A DNA stretch of 64,000 nt from Nocardia tenerifensis NBRC 101015 (GTDB taxonomy: Bacteria > Actinomycetota > Actinomycetes > Mycobacteriales > Mycobacteriaceae): the NCBI RefSeq assembly GCF_000308715.1, contig NZ_BAGH01000418.1:1-64000 (forward strand). The letters run 5' to 3'. The notes below the pieces were generated by a model. That model made no database searches. It was not told where the DNA came from and saw nothing but the letters and a program-made list of their open reading frames with translations. Position 1 is the first letter of the stretch; each line of letters opens with the position of its first letter. The translations under genes were made by a program, and so were the position numbers. Shown in pieces: positions 25,913 to 34,546 of the stretch.

Positions 25913-26470
25913 TTACGGAGAGCTGGTCAGCCGGTGCTCGTTGCTGACGGGGCCGGCGGTGAGGTGGATTTGGCCGGCGAGGTGTGAGCAGTCGACTGGG
26001 CCGGTGGTGTCGACGGCCAGCGTGGGTATGAGTCCCAGTGGCGCGGCTTGCGCGGCCCAGGTGTCCCAGTCCTCGGCGAGCCGCTGGTGGTCTTCGTAGA
26101 GGGCGGGACGGTTTCTGCCTGCATAACGAGCCCTGGCGATTTCGGCGGGGACGTCGCACCAGATCTCGATCGCGCGCGAGGCTCCGCTTTTCCGGATTCC
26201 GGTGCGGGCCAAGTACAGGTCACGTGGCTTGAACCACCATGAGTCGATGACGACGGTGCCCGGAATTGCCTGCGCGAGGGCCCATACCGTGTCCATCGCG
26301 ATCCCGCCGAGTGCGCGCAGGTCAGTGGCATCATCGAGGCAGGTCGCAAGGGCTTCCTTGACGGTGTCCTTCGATAGGAACTGGGCGTTCAACGACCGGG
26401 CCAACGCCCGGCCCAATGTCGACTTGCCCGAGCCGGGAAGTCCGTTGACCAGCACCAGGAATTTGTCCAT
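25913..26470 (-). CDS. P-loop kinase-like AAA-family ATPase
   Basis: A 185-residue nucleotide-binding protein. The Walker A motif GLPGSGKSTLGRALA is at the extreme N-terminus, and TVVIDSWWF serves as Walker B. A lid-like segment with Arg residues (RARYAGRNRPALYEDHQ) follows. The layout matches small kinases of the zeta-toxin or chloramphenicol-phosphotransferase-like group in actinobacteria. ATG 26470 starts immediately at MDKFLVLVNG. It may phosphorylate a small molecule; the substrate cannot be deduced. The left flank (25754-25912) holds no supported gene. Confidence 0.75.
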   Translation of the reverse strand: MDKFLVLVNGLPGSGKSTLGRALARSLNAQFLSKDTVKEALATCLDDATDLRALGGIAMDTVWALAQAIPGTVVIDSWWFKPRDLYLARTGIRKSGASRAIEIWCDVPAEIARARYAGRNRPALYEDHQRLAEDWDTWAAQAAPLGLIPTLAVDTTGPVDCSHLAGQIHLTAGPVSNEHRLTSSP

Positions 26471-26606
26471 CGAATCATCATGATGAAGTGCTTGGTGAAG
26501 TCATGCGGTAGTCGTCGAATCGTCGGTGCGGTGGAATTCTTAACCGAGGAGCGTGTTCTCGTGGCGATGGTGGTCGCTGCCCGACCGTGGATTCGAGGGG
26601 CTCGGT

Positions 26607-27023
26607 TCACGGCGCCGATTGTTCTGGGTAAACGGCGATCTCGATCAGGTTTCCGTCCAGATCGCGGCAGTAGTGCGACACCATGTCGCCCAGCGCTCCG
26701 GTCTTGGGCACCGGGCCCTTCGTGATTTCCACACCACACGCCAGCAGGTGCGCCCGGACGTCATCGGGCGATGCGGTGGTGATGAAGCACAGGTCTGCTG
26801 AGCCCGCCGCTTCGACAGCACCGGTCTCCCAATCCGGATCGTCCTGCGAAGCTCCCAGGGGTCGTAGATTGATCTTCTGGTTGCCGAACGCCAAAGCCGT
26901 CCGGCCGGCCGGACCGAATTTTTCGGCTCGCATTCCGAGAACCTTCGTGTACCAGTTCGCGGTCGCCTCGACATCACGGCAATTGATTACGATGTGATCG
27001 AACCGTACGATCTCGAATCCCAT
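26607..27023 (-). CDS. VOC-family (glyoxalase/dioxygenase-like) protein
   Basis: A 138-residue VOC protein. IVRFDHIVINCRDVEATANWY and KINLRPLG form the first beta-alpha-beta module; LCFITTASPDDVRAHL and YCRDLDGNLIEIAVY form the second. The His9 and Glu near the C-terminal LIEIA are metal-ligand candidates. The subgroup resembles virulence-associated VOC proteins of actinobacteria. ATG 27023 is chosen because it gives a short N-terminus typical of the family; the frame is open further upstream. It is divergent from the second VOC gene, but the two do not look like close duplicates. Substrate unknown. Confidence 0.82.
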   Translation of the reverse strand: MGFEIVRFDHIVINCRDVEATANWYTKVLGMRAEKFGPAGRTALAFGNQKINLRPLGASQDDPDWETGAVEAAGSADLCFITTASPDDVRAHLLACGVEITKGPVPKTGALGDMVSHYCRDLDGNLIEIAVYPEQSAP

Positions 27024-27177
27024 TGGTACACAGTACCTTTCGCTTCTGCACGACATATCCGCATGGCTGCGACACATCGGCAACGATGATTTCGCCCCTA
27101 CAGCATCGGCTGCGGTGCTAGTGACGGGCGGCACAGGGCCTTGACCCTGACGTAGCGTGAGGCTCGAGGCTGTTGGC

Positions 27178-27684
27178 ATGACCGAGACTTTCCCTGCATT
27201 CAGTATCAGTCCTGTTCCCGCGCCTGGCGTCGGCGCTGTGCCGCCGGAGCTTTTTCGGGGGATCTACGGCATGCCGATGTATGCCACGGTGCCGACTTCG
27301 GATCTGGCTGCGTCGGCGGAGTTCTGGATTCGTGGGCTGGGGTTCTTCGATCTGTTCTCGGTTCCCGGGCAGATCACTCATCTGCGGCGGTGGGCGTTTC
27401 AGGATGTTCTGCTGGTGCCGGCGGAGCGTGCCGCTGAGGCGACGGCATTGAGTGTGGGCTTTTCGTGTGTGTTGAGTCAGATCGACGAGATTGCCGCCGC
27501 CTGTGCGGAGTTGGTGCCGGGGTGTACGTCGGGGCCGCGCGAAATGCCTTGGAATACGGTGGAGTTGGAGGTGAGGACGCCGGACGATACTCGGGTGATC
27601 ATGACGGCGGCGCGGCCGCACGATCCTAAGAGTGTCGAGGCCGAGTTTCTTCGGTCCATAGGAATCGAAGCGCCTGAACGATGA
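27178..27684 (+). CDS. VOC-family protein coupled to a MerR/TipAL regulator
   Basis: A 168-residue glyoxalase-like protein. MYATVPTSDLAASAEFWIRGLGF starts the VOC fold, and WNTVELEVRTPDDTRVIMTAA is the second module. The expected first metal ligand His is replaced (Tyr or Thr at that place), so it may be a binding protein rather than an enzyme. ATG 27178 follows a short poorly defined leader. Its stop overlaps the next gene's ATG by four bases (ATGA), so it is co-translated with the TipAL-like regulator. This recalls resistance or sensor pairs in which a VOC protein sequesters a drug, but that is only inference. Confidence 0.78.
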   Translation: MTETFPAFSISPVPAPGVGAVPPELFRGIYGMPMYATVPTSDLAASAEFWIRGLGFFDLFSVPGQITHLRRWAFQDVLLVPAERAAEATALSVGFSCVLSQIDEIAAACAELVPGCTSGPREMPWNTVELEVRTPDDTRVIMTAARPHDPKSVEAEFLRSIGIEAPER

Positions 27685-28535
27685 GCATGGCGGCGGTGTC
27701 GCATCGCAGCGCTGCCAGACTGGGCGGTATGACGAAGCGAGCTGCGGCGGACGCCGGTCTCACCGTCGGTGTCGCTGCGACGCGCACGGGCGTGACGATC
27801 CGGACACTGCATCACTGGGATGCGATCGGGTTGGTCCGTCCGTCCGGGCGCACCGACTCCGGGTACCGCCTCTACACGGCTGCGGACCTCGCCCGTATTC
27901 ATCGGGTGCTGATCTACCGTGAGCTCGGCGTACCGCTCGATGACATCAAGACGTTGCTGGAGGCGCCGGCGGGCGATGCGATGGCCTCGCTGCGTGAGCA
28001 GCGTGATCAGCTGCGAGAGCGTGCGGATCGCATGCACCGAATGGCCGGAGCCCTGGACCGTTTGATCGAGGCCAGGGAGAGCGGGATTCTGCTGTCGGCC
28101 GAGGAGCAGGTCGAGATCTTCGGTCGGGACTGGCAACCCTCCTGGGTGGAGGAGGCGCGGGATCAGTGGGGTGACACCGTTCAGTGGGCGCAGTACGCCG
28201 AACGCGCCGCCGGTAGGACGGCCGAGCACTGGCAGCAGATCGCCGCCGGTGTCGAGGCGCTGAACGCGGAGTTGGCCGCGGCCTGCCGCGCGGCGGTGGC
28301 GCCCGGCAGCGACCAGGCCAACGCGCTGGCGGAGCGGCATCGGGCATCGATCGGCGCCTACTTCGACTGCACCCATTCGATGCACGTCTGTCTAGGGCGC
28401 AGGTACGTCACGGATCCGGGATTCGCCGCTTTCTACGACGACCTCGCGCCCGGCCTGGCCACGTGGCTCCGCGACATCATCGACGCCAATGCTCGCGTCC
28501 ACGGCATCGACCCGGAATCGGCGACCTGGAACTGA
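27681..28535 (+). CDS. MerR-family regulator with TipAS-type ligand domain
   Basis: A 284-residue regulator. The MerR HTH is at about residues 25-95 (VGVAATRTGVTIRTLHHWDAIGLV, GYRLYTAADLARI). A coiled coil follows, then a TipAS-type domain at about 160-280 (HRASIGAYFDCTHSMHVCLGRRYVTDPGFAAFYDDLAPGLATWL, shown here in pieces). TipAL proteins sense thiopeptides and other drugs through TipAS. ATG 27681 overlaps the VOC stop; an internal ATG at 27729 is a possible alternative start. It converges with a TetR gene 12 bases away. Confidence 0.87.
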   Translation: MSMAAVSHRSAARLGGMTKRAAADAGLTVGVAATRTGVTIRTLHHWDAIGLVRPSGRTDSGYRLYTAADLARIHRVLIYRELGVPLDDIKTLLEAPAGDAMASLREQRDQLRERADRMHRMAGALDRLIEARESGILLSAEEQVEIFGRDWQPSWVEEARDQWGDTVQWAQYAERAAGRTAEHWQQIAAGVEALNAELAAACRAAVAPGSDQANALAERHRASIGAYFDCTHSMHVCLGRRYVTDPGFAAFYDDLAPGLATWLRDIIDANARVHGIDPESATWN

Positions 28536-28547
28536 CACCCACGTGGG

Positions 28548-29111
28548 TCAGCACCGGGCGCTGGCCTTGTGCACTTCGGTGAGGGCTCGGCGCGCGAGTG
28601 CACCGAAGTCGTCGGCCGACTCGATCCAGCGCTCATAGGCGATTTTCCAGGCGAGCGCGCCCAGTTGCGCCGCCACGCGCGCGGTCAGGGCGGGAACGCC
28701 GCGGCGCTCGAGTGCGTCGACCATCGCCGCGGTGAGAGCGAGTTCTTTCAATGCCTCACGTTCGCGCAGTTCCGAATGGGCGGCCAGGACTGCCTGCCGC
28801 CGAGCACTGAACTCGCGCCGATCGGGTGTGAAGGCTTCGCGCCCGATCGCCTCCAGGGCGTGCGCCACTGTTTCGACAGGTCCGGCGCCGGCGGGCGCGG
28901 CGGCGATCCCCTCGATGAGTAGTGCGGTCATCGTGCCGCCGCCGAAGAGAACCTCCCGCTTGTCCGGGAAGTACCGGAAGAAGGTGCTTTTCGTGAGCCC
29001 GGCGCGTTGGGCGATCTCGATCACCGTCGTGCGCTCGTAGCCCTGCTCCTCGAACAGGTCGAGGGCGGCGGCGGCGAGTCGCTGTGCGGCGTTGGGTTGC
29101 CAGCGGGCCAT
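28548..29111 (-). CDS. TetR-family repressor
   Basis: A 187-residue TetR regulator with the N-terminal HTH (AAALDLFEEQGYERTTV, IAQRAGLTKSTFFRYFPDKREVLF) and a helical C-terminal domain of the type found in many oxidoreductase repressors. It is divergent from the quinone-oxidoreductase gene; two copies of a GACC-rich palindrome lie between the two starts and are its probable operators. It most likely represses both genes and responds to an unknown small molecule. Confidence 0.9.
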   Translation of the reverse strand: MARWQPNAAQRLAAAALDLFEEQGYERTTVIEIAQRAGLTKSTFFRYFPDKREVLFGGGTMTALLIEGIAAAPAGAGPVETVAHALEAIGREAFTPDRREFSARRQAVLAAHSELREREALKELALTAAMVDALERRGVPALTARVAAQLGALAWKIAYERWIESADDFGALARRALTEVHKASARC

Positions 29112-29125
29112 GACACACAGAGTAC

Positions 29126-29138
29126 GGGACTTGGTCCC
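29126..29138. promoter_or_regulatory. TetR operator copy 1
   Basis: GGGACTTGGTCCC is an almost perfect palindrome next to the TetR start. It is the reverse complement of the second copy (29159-29171) apart from one base. Confidence 0.75.
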
Positions 29139-29158
29139 ATCATCGGGTGTACGGTGAT

Positions 29159-29171
29159 GAGACCAAGTCCC
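29159..29171. promoter_or_regulatory. TetR operator copy 2
   Basis: GAGACCAAGTCCC, the inverted second copy of the TetR site, lies about 20 bases before the oxidoreductase start. Two copies 33 bases apart (three helix turns) suggest cooperative binding. Confidence 0.7.
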
Positions 29172-29192
29172 ATCACTTCATCGGAGGCAGTC

Positions 29193-30122
29193 ATGAGTCG
29201 AGCGGTCATCTACGACACATTCGGGGGTCCGGAGGTCCTGGAGTTGCGGGAGGTTCCGCAACCACATGCCGGGCCGCGCGCGGTCCGCGTCCGCGTCACG
29301 GCCGCCGGCCTGAATCCCATGGATTGGGGTATCGCCGCGCGACCCGAGCTAGCGGCGCAGTTCGGTATCGCCCTGCCGTCCGGCTTCGGTTATGACTTCG
29401 CCGGCGTAGTCGACGAAATCGGCAGTGACGCCGAGGGTTTCGCGGTGGGTGACCGCGTATACGGTGGCGCTATGGGTAGAGCCGTCGCCGATTTCGTTGT
29501 AGTCGAAACACCGCCGTCCGCGGCCGAAATGCTCTGGCACACACCGGAAGGCATCAGCGATGAGGTGGCGGCCACGCTCCCGGTGGCCGGCATGACCGCC
29601 GCCGCGGCGCTGGCGGCGGTCGAACTGCGGTCCGGCGACACCATTCTGATCGGCGGGGCCGCGGGCGGAGTGGGGGTGTTCGCCGTACAGCTCGCGAAAC
29701 TGGCGGGCGCCACAGTAATAGGGACGGCTTCGCCGAGCACATTCGAATTCCTGCGCCGGTTCGGCGTCGAGCCCGTGGCCTACGGACCCGGGTTGGCGGA
29801 CCGCGTGCGCGCACTGGCACCCGAAGGAGTGACCGCGGCGACCGATCTGTTCGGCACCGAAACGGCCGAGGCCGCAAGGGCTCTCGGCGTATCGCCCGAG
29901 CGGATCTCCACCGTCGCCGCCGGTCCCAACCCGCCCGGCGGCGTGCGCGCAACCGGTGGCTTCGATGCGGCCCCGGAGTCCATGGCGCGGATCACCGACT
30001 CGATCCTCGCCGGCAGGATCACCGTGCCGATCGCCGCGACGTTCCCGATCGAGGAGATCCGCGAGGCCGTGACACTGCAGGCCGACCGCCACGTCCACGG
30101 CAAAATCGTGATCACGCTTTGA
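29193..30122 (+). CDS. NADP-dependent quinone-oxidoreductase-type MDR protein
   Basis: A 309-residue medium-chain dehydrogenase of the quinone-oxidoreductase type. SRAVIYDTFGGPEVLEL start, AAGLNPMDWG, GYDFAGVVDEIG and the cofactor-binding IGGAAGGVGVFAVQLAKLAGA are typical. The zinc-ligand Cys/His residues of alcohol dehydrogenases are missing, as expected for this group. ATG 29193 follows TCGGAGGC. It is divergent from a TetR repressor and preceded by two palindromic sites. Substrate unknown, perhaps a quinone or reactive aldehyde. Confidence 0.9.
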   Translation: MSRAVIYDTFGGPEVLELREVPQPHAGPRAVRVRVTAAGLNPMDWGIAARPELAAQFGIALPSGFGYDFAGVVDEIGSDAEGFAVGDRVYGGAMGRAVADFVVVETPPSAAEMLWHTPEGISDEVAATLPVAGMTAAAALAAVELRSGDTILIGGAAGGVGVFAVQLAKLAGATVIGTASPSTFEFLRRFGVEPVAYGPGLADRVRALAPEGVTAATDLFGTETAEAARALGVSPERISTVAAGPNPPGGVRATGGFDAAPESMARITDSILAGRITVPIAATFPIEEIREAVTLQADRHVHGKIVITL

Positions 30123-30154
30123 CCCGTACGCTACGAAACTTGCTGCGCGAGCGG

Positions 30155-31288
30155 TTAGGTGGCCGCGTTCGCTCGGCGCCGGTCCGGCTGGAAGAACTCG
30201 AGCATTCTTCGGCTGGCGTCGGGGGATGTCAGTAGTTCTTGTACCGCAGTGGACTGTTGGGCGGCGGCGGTGGTTCTTTCGAACATTTCGCGTTCGTATT
30301 CTTCGATGGCCGAGGCGTAGTCGTCGGGGTGGGCGGCCAGGGCGAGGGCCAGTTGGGCGCCGTCGAGTAGGGCCATGTTGGCGCCTTCGCCTACCGGCGG
30401 CATGAGGTGGGCGGCGTCGCCGAGCAGGGTGACGGTCGGGTTCGAGGGCCAGGTCAGGCCGGCGGGGAGGGCGGTGAGCGCGCGGGGCACGATGGTGTCG
30501 TCGCTGGCGGCGATGAGGGCGGTGAAGCGGGCGTCCCAGCCGTCGAACAGTTCGATGAGTCGCGCTCGGGCGGCGGCTGGGTCGTCGAAGGGAATCCCCT
30601 TGGTGGCGAACCAGTCCCCCGGGGTGTTGTAGAAGCTGAGGCCGATGCGGACTCGGCCGTCGCCGTTGCGCTGAGCCGCCAGGGATTGCCCGTTGCCGAG
30701 TACCCAGTAGTTGCCGCGCCCGACCATGGCGGCGAGGTCGGGGTAAGTGCGGTCGATGTCGGAGATGCTGAGTTCGATGATGTTCTGGCCGATGTGCGCG
30801 GGTCGGGCGTCGGTGAGGAGCGCGCGGACTCGCGAGTTCGCGCCGTCGGCGCCGACCAGCAGGTCGTAGCTCGCACTGCCGCCGTCGGTGAAGCGCAGCA
30901 CGCCGTTGTCGGCGGACTCGAATGCATGACCCCAGCGCACCGTGTGTTCGGGGAGGGAGTTCAGAAGCAGGTCGCGCAGATCGGCGCGGTCCACCTCGGG
31001 CCGCGCGAGCGGGGCGTCCTCGGGGGTGTCCTCCTGGAGCAACAGGGTGCCGTCCGGCTCGAGTAGCCGCATGTCCTGACCTTCGCGCCGGGCGATCAGG
31101 AAGAACTGGTCGATCAGACCGGCCTCGCGCAGCGCCTGCTGCCCGGAGTGGATGTCGAGCATGCCGCCCTGCCCGCGGGCACGACGTGACGATTCTCGTT
31201 CGTACACAACGGCTTCGATGCCGTGCACGTGCAGCACGCGAGCGAGGGCCAAGCCGCCCAGGCCGGCTCCGACGATAGCGATGGTCAT
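30155..31288 (-). CDS. TetX-like FAD-dependent monooxygenase
   Basis: A 377-residue class A flavoprotein monooxygenase. It has the GAGLGGLALARVL dinucleotide motif, GQGGMLDIHSGQQAL, DRADLRDLLLNSLPE, the VGADGANSRVR motif and LLGDAAHLMPP. The order and spacing of LDIHSGQQAL, the D-x-x-DLR-x-LLNSL block, YWVLGNGQSLAA, and FDGWDARFTALI parallel tetracycline destructases of the TetX type more closely than rifampicin or phenol hydroxylases. ATG 31288 is chosen because GAGGAG lies just upstream. A divergent TetR-type repressor with a palindromic site supports drug-inducible control. Whether it degrades tetracyclines is unproven. Confidence 0.82.
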   Translation of the reverse strand: MTIAIVGAGLGGLALARVLHVHGIEAVVYERESSRRARGQGGMLDIHSGQQALREAGLIDQFFLIARREGQDMRLLEPDGTLLLQEDTPEDAPLARPEVDRADLRDLLLNSLPEHTVRWGHAFESADNGVLRFTDGGSASYDLLVGADGANSRVRALLTDARPAHIGQNIIELSISDIDRTYPDLAAMVGRGNYWVLGNGQSLAAQRNGDGRVRIGLSFYNTPGDWFATKGIPFDDPAAARARLIELFDGWDARFTALIAASDDTIVPRALTALPAGLTWPSNPTVTLLGDAAHLMPPVGEGANMALLDGAQLALALAAHPDDYASAIEEYEREMFERTTAAAQQSTAVQELLTSPDASRRMLEFFQPDRRRANAAT

Positions 31289-31316
31289 GGCTTCTCCTCG
31301 ATTCACTGCATCTGCC

Positions 31317-31329
31317 GATACACTGTATC
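31317..31329. promoter_or_regulatory. TetR operator of the monooxygenase
   Basis: GATACACTGTATC is a perfect 13-base palindrome between the divergent monooxygenase and TetR-type genes. A related half-site TGTATTG follows. It is the probable repressor site. Confidence 0.75.
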
Positions 31330-31355
31330 AGCGACTACGGTGTATTGTCAGTGCC

Positions 31356-32036
31356 ATGTTGGTGTGGGAGCGGCCGGAGCCGCCGGATCGGCCGGTGCCG
31401 GCCCCGCTGAATCGGGAGCAGATCGTTCGCGCGGCGATCCAGCTCGCCGACGCGGACGGCCTGGACGCGGTGTCGCTGCGCAAGGTCGCCGCGGCGCTGA
31501 ATGTCGGGCCGATGCGGCTGTACGGCTACATCGACACCAAGGAGGAACTGCTCGATCTGATGGTCGACGCGGTCCACGCCGACATCCGGCCGACGGGCGA
31601 CGGATGGCGAGAAGTGCTGCGCTCCCTGGCCGAGTCCACCCGGCGGGCCGCCCACCAGCACGAGTGGCTCGCCGACCTGATCGGCGGACGGCCCCAGCTC
31701 GGACCCAACACGCTGGCGAGCGGGGAATCCGTGCTGGCCGCTATGGACGGCGTCGACCTGGATATCGTCGTGCCCGCGGTCGACGCGGTGAACGCGTACG
31801 TGATCGGCGCGGTGCGCCGGGAGATCACCGAGCGGCGCGCCGAGCGGGCCTCCGGAATGGACAAGACGCAGTGGCAGGTCGCCTTCGGGCCCTATCTAGT
31901 GCGAACCTTCGCGACCGGCCTGTTCCCCGCGCTGGCAAAGATGGTGCACGACGGGCCCCACCTGGACGCCGACCAAACCTTTTGGACCGGACTGGATTTC
32001 GTGCTCGACGGGATCGAAGCCCGGATTGCACGCTGA
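31356..32036 (+). CDS. TetR-class repressor with tetracycline-repressor-like C domain
   Basis: A 226-residue TetR protein. The HTH (NREQIVRAAIQLADADGLDAVSLRKVAAAL) is followed by the GPMRLYGYIDTKEELLDLMVDA pattern typical of true TetR-type repressors and then by a TetR_C-like domain with ITERRAERASG and WTGLDFVLDGIEARI. ATG 31356 (MLVWERPEPP) gives a short proline-rich extension before the HTH. It is divergent from the TetX-like monooxygenase with a 13-bp palindrome between, so it probably represses both. Inducer unknown. Confidence 0.87.
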   Translation: MLVWERPEPPDRPVPAPLNREQIVRAAIQLADADGLDAVSLRKVAAALNVGPMRLYGYIDTKEELLDLMVDAVHADIRPTGDGWREVLRSLAESTRRAAHQHEWLADLIGGRPQLGPNTLASGESVLAAMDGVDLDIVVPAVDAVNAYVIGAVRREITERRAERASGMDKTQWQVAFGPYLVRTFATGLFPALAKMVHDGPHLDADQTFWTGLDFVLDGIEARIAR

Positions 32037-32052
32037 GCGAGTTCGTCGGGCG

Positions 32053-32418
32053 TCAGGTGGTGATGGTGGCGACGGGATCGAGCCCGTAGGTGCGGGCGTA
32101 ACCGTTCTCGGTGCCGACGAGAAGGTCGATGATCTCGAAATAGCGGTCCCAGAACGGGGTTTCGCGCAGTGCGTCGATGAGCAACTGGTAGGCGTGGTGG
32201 TCCCGCGCTTCCCATACCCAGACATCGGTGACGCGGGCGGAGTAGAACTCGGTGTCGTAGAAGCGCGACCGCACGCCGGTGGTCTTGGCCTCGATGGCGG
32301 GCAAGACCTGGGTGGTGAAGGCGTGCGCGCGTTCCTGGACGGTCAGCGCGAGCCACTCGGGCGTGGTCTTGACGAGGATGAACGCCGTGACCGGCGGTTC
32401 GGTGTGTTCAGCGGGCAT
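32053..32418 (-). CDS. Darcynin-like protein
   Basis: A 121-residue protein. [40 protein letters not shown] and [20 protein letters not shown] match darcynin-family proteins (ferredoxin-like fold; role unknown). It ends in a Gly-rich turn ([14 protein letters not shown]). It lies 31 bases upstream of the NmrA-type gene's stop side and shares its strand, so the two may be co-transcribed from near the LysR promoter. Function unknown. Confidence 0.65.
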   Translation of the reverse strand: MPAEHTEPPVTAFILVKTTPEWLALTVQERAHAFTTQVLPAIEAKTTGVRSRFYDTEFYSARVTDVWVWEARDHHAYQLLIDALRETPFWDRYFEIIDLLVGTENGYARTYGLDPVATITT

Positions 32419-32449
32419 CTGGGCGCCTCCGAAAAGTAGTGGGTGGATG

Positions 32450-33343
32450 TCAGAAACCGACTGCGGGCGCGAGGATTTCGGCGCACCACTGCTCGAAGGT
32501 GGTGGGAGAAGCGGTGTCCGGCGTGCGAGCGACGCCCGCGTCGAGACCCTGGTCCTTCGCCCGCTTCATGTCGACCACGCCCTGAGCGAATTCCTGGTTG
32601 AGCCCGTAGCCGAGCAGGGTGGTATGCAGCTCCTCGTACGGCTGGCGTTCGTAGCGGACGGGGCGGCCGAGCTGCTCGGTCATGATGCGCGCCAAGTCGT
32701 TGGGCGACAGGTCCTCCGGACCGAGGACGGGAACGCTGTCATTGCCGCTCCACGAGCGGTCCAGCAGCAGACCGGCGGCGACGGCCGCGATGTCGGCGAC
32801 GGCGACCAGCGGGGCCTTGCGGTCGGGGTCGACGACGTCGACGAAGACGCCGTTCTCGCGAATCGAGTCGGTCTCCTCCAGGAAGTTCTCGAAGAAGGAC
32901 GGGTTGGCCAGGGCACGGTAGGCGACGCCGGTGCCCGCGATGAGATCGTCCATGGCGAGGGTGGCGGTGACCAGCCCGGCACGCTCGGCCACCGGGGTGC
33001 CGCGGCCGAGCGCGGAGACGGCGACGACATGGCCGACGCCGTGTGCGGCAAGGGCTTTGACGGCGGGAGCGGCGAATCCGCTGTAGCCGTCCGCCGGGGT
33101 GCGGGAGCTGTCCGGCGGAACGAGCCAGAAGACGGCGTCCGCGCCCGCGAAGGCTCGGTCGAGGACCTCGGCGTCGGCGTGTGATCCGGTGATCACCTCG
33201 ACGCGCCCGCGCGCCGCGGCCGGAAGCCCCCCGGGATCACGCACGATCACCCGCAGTTCCTCTCCCGCGGCGGGCGCGGACTCCAGGAGCCGAGAGAGCA
33301 GGGGACGGCCGATGTTCCCGGTAGGGGCGGTAATGACGATCAT
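32450..33343 (-). CDS. NmrA-like NAD(P)-binding protein
   Basis: A 297-residue atypical [23 protein letters not shown] is the NmrA-type dinucleotide motif (GxxGxxG), followed by [22 protein letters not shown] and the conserved [11 protein letters not shown] segment. These proteins bind NAD(P) and sense redox state, or act as reductases. ATG 33343 gives the proper Rossmann start; the frame extends about 80 bases further. It is divergent from a LysR gene across 102 bases, a common regulator/target arrangement. Substrate unknown. Confidence 0.85.
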   Translation of the reverse strand: MIVITAPTGNIGRPLLSRLLESAPAAGEELRVIVRDPGGLPAAARGRVEVITGSHADAEVLDRAFAGADAVFWLVPPDSSRTPADGYSGFAAPAVKALAAHGVGHVVAVSALGRGTPVAERAGLVTATLAMDDLIAGTGVAYRALANPSFFENFLEETDSIRENGVFVDVVDPDRKAPLVAVADIAAVAAGLLLDRSWSGNDSVPVLGPEDLSPNDLARIMTEQLGRPVRYERQPYEELHTTLLGYGLNQEFAQGVVDMKRAKDQGLDAGVARTPDTASPTTFEQWCAEILAPAVGF

Positions 33344-33445
33344 GCAAACCTCGCAGGTGATGTGGATCGGTACACCCGCAATCCTGTGGCGCGCCAAGCG
33401 TTGCCACAATGGGAATTTCGGCACGGAATTATTGACTGAAACGGA

Positions 33446-34405
33446 ATGATGCTGGTGAGCCGCTCGAATCCGATCCTCGACGCCAACCTCGCCATCGCGC
33501 TGGACGCCCTACTGGCCGAACAGAGCGTCACCCGCGCGGCCGCCCGGCTGCACACCTCGCCCGCCGCCATGAGCCGCACCCTCGCCCGCCTGCGCCGCAT
33601 CCTTCAGGACCCGCTCCTCGTCCGGGCCGGACAGGCCATGGTGCCCACACCACGGGCGCAAGCCCTGCGCGAGGAAGCCGCGGCGGTGGTGCGCAGCCTC
33701 GCGGCGCTGCTCAGCCCCGGCACCGGCGTCGACCCCGCCGGACTGAGCGGCACCTTCACCCTTCAGACCGCCGATCTGGTCGGGGCGGCGCTGGCGCCCC
33801 GGCTGCTGCGCCTCGCGGAGCAGGAGGCGCCGGGGGTCTCGTTCCGGCTCAGAGCCGAAGAGCTGGAGGCCGGGTCCGCCCTCCGTGACGGCCGGGTCGA
33901 TCTGGAGATCGGATCTATCGATCACGTCGACCCCGAAACCGAGGTCGAAGAACTGGTCACGCTGCGCATGGTGGCGGCCGTCCGGGCCGGCCACCCGCTC
34001 ACCGAAGGCCCCTTGACGGCGGACCGGCTCGCCGCCGCACACCATGTCGCGGTCAGCCGGCGCGGACGGTTCACCGGACCGCTCGACACCGCGCTGGCCG
34101 AGCAGAACCTGCACCGCCGCGTCGGCATTGTCCTCCCCAGCCACCTCGCGGCCATGACCCTCGCCGCTCGCAGCGACATCGTCTGCCTCGTCCCCGCCGC
34201 CCTTCCCGGCGCCGACCCCTCCCCCCTCACCGACGACGCGAACGCCCTCGGCCTGCGCCTCCTCGACATCCCCCTGCCACTGCCGCCCCTCACCATCAGC
34301 ATGGCCTGGCACCCCCGCCACACCGCCGACGGAGCCCACCACTGGCTCCGCACCGCCATCCGCCGCACCCTCCGCCCCGGCCAGGAACCCGACGCGGGCC
34401 CATAG
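33446..34405 (+). CDS. LysR-family regulator
   Basis: A 319-residue LysR protein. The winged HTH is at about residues 10-70 (LAIALDALLAEQSVTRAAARL, PAAMSRTLARLRRIL, DPLLVRAGQAMVPT), and the substrate-binding periplasmic-type domain follows (FTLQTADLVGAALAPRLLRL, DLEIGSIDHVDPETE). It is divergent from the NmrA-like gene and probably regulates it; a GGAATT direct repeat around 33412-33430 may be part of its site. Ligand unknown. Confidence 0.88.
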   Translation: MMLVSRSNPILDANLAIALDALLAEQSVTRAAARLHTSPAAMSRTLARLRRILQDPLLVRAGQAMVPTPRAQALREEAAAVVRSLAALLSPGTGVDPAGLSGTFTLQTADLVGAALAPRLLRLAEQEAPGVSFRLRAEELEAGSALRDGRVDLEIGSIDHVDPETEVEELVTLRMVAAVRAGHPLTEGPLTADRLAAAHHVAVSRRGRFTGPLDTALAEQNLHRRVGIVLPSHLAAMTLAARSDIVCLVPAALPGADPSPLTDDANALGLRLLDIPLPLPPLTISMAWHPRHTADGAHHWLRTAIRRTLRPGQEPDAGP

Positions 34406-34546
34406 GCGTTGTGCCGGAGCCGAATTCGCCAAAGCACCGGTGGCGGGACCTGACGCTCCCCGGCTGGCGCTGAGTCGGCGGTGGCTCCGGATTCCGCGAG
34501 ACGGCTACAGTCGGTGGGTGGCCAGCGGTGGGGGCAAGGAGTCGGT

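Noticed and set aside
27681-28535. Horizontal-transfer signature in the TipAL/TetR region
   Set aside because: Composition and codon use look similar to the surroundings, and no mobile-element gene or attachment site is visible.
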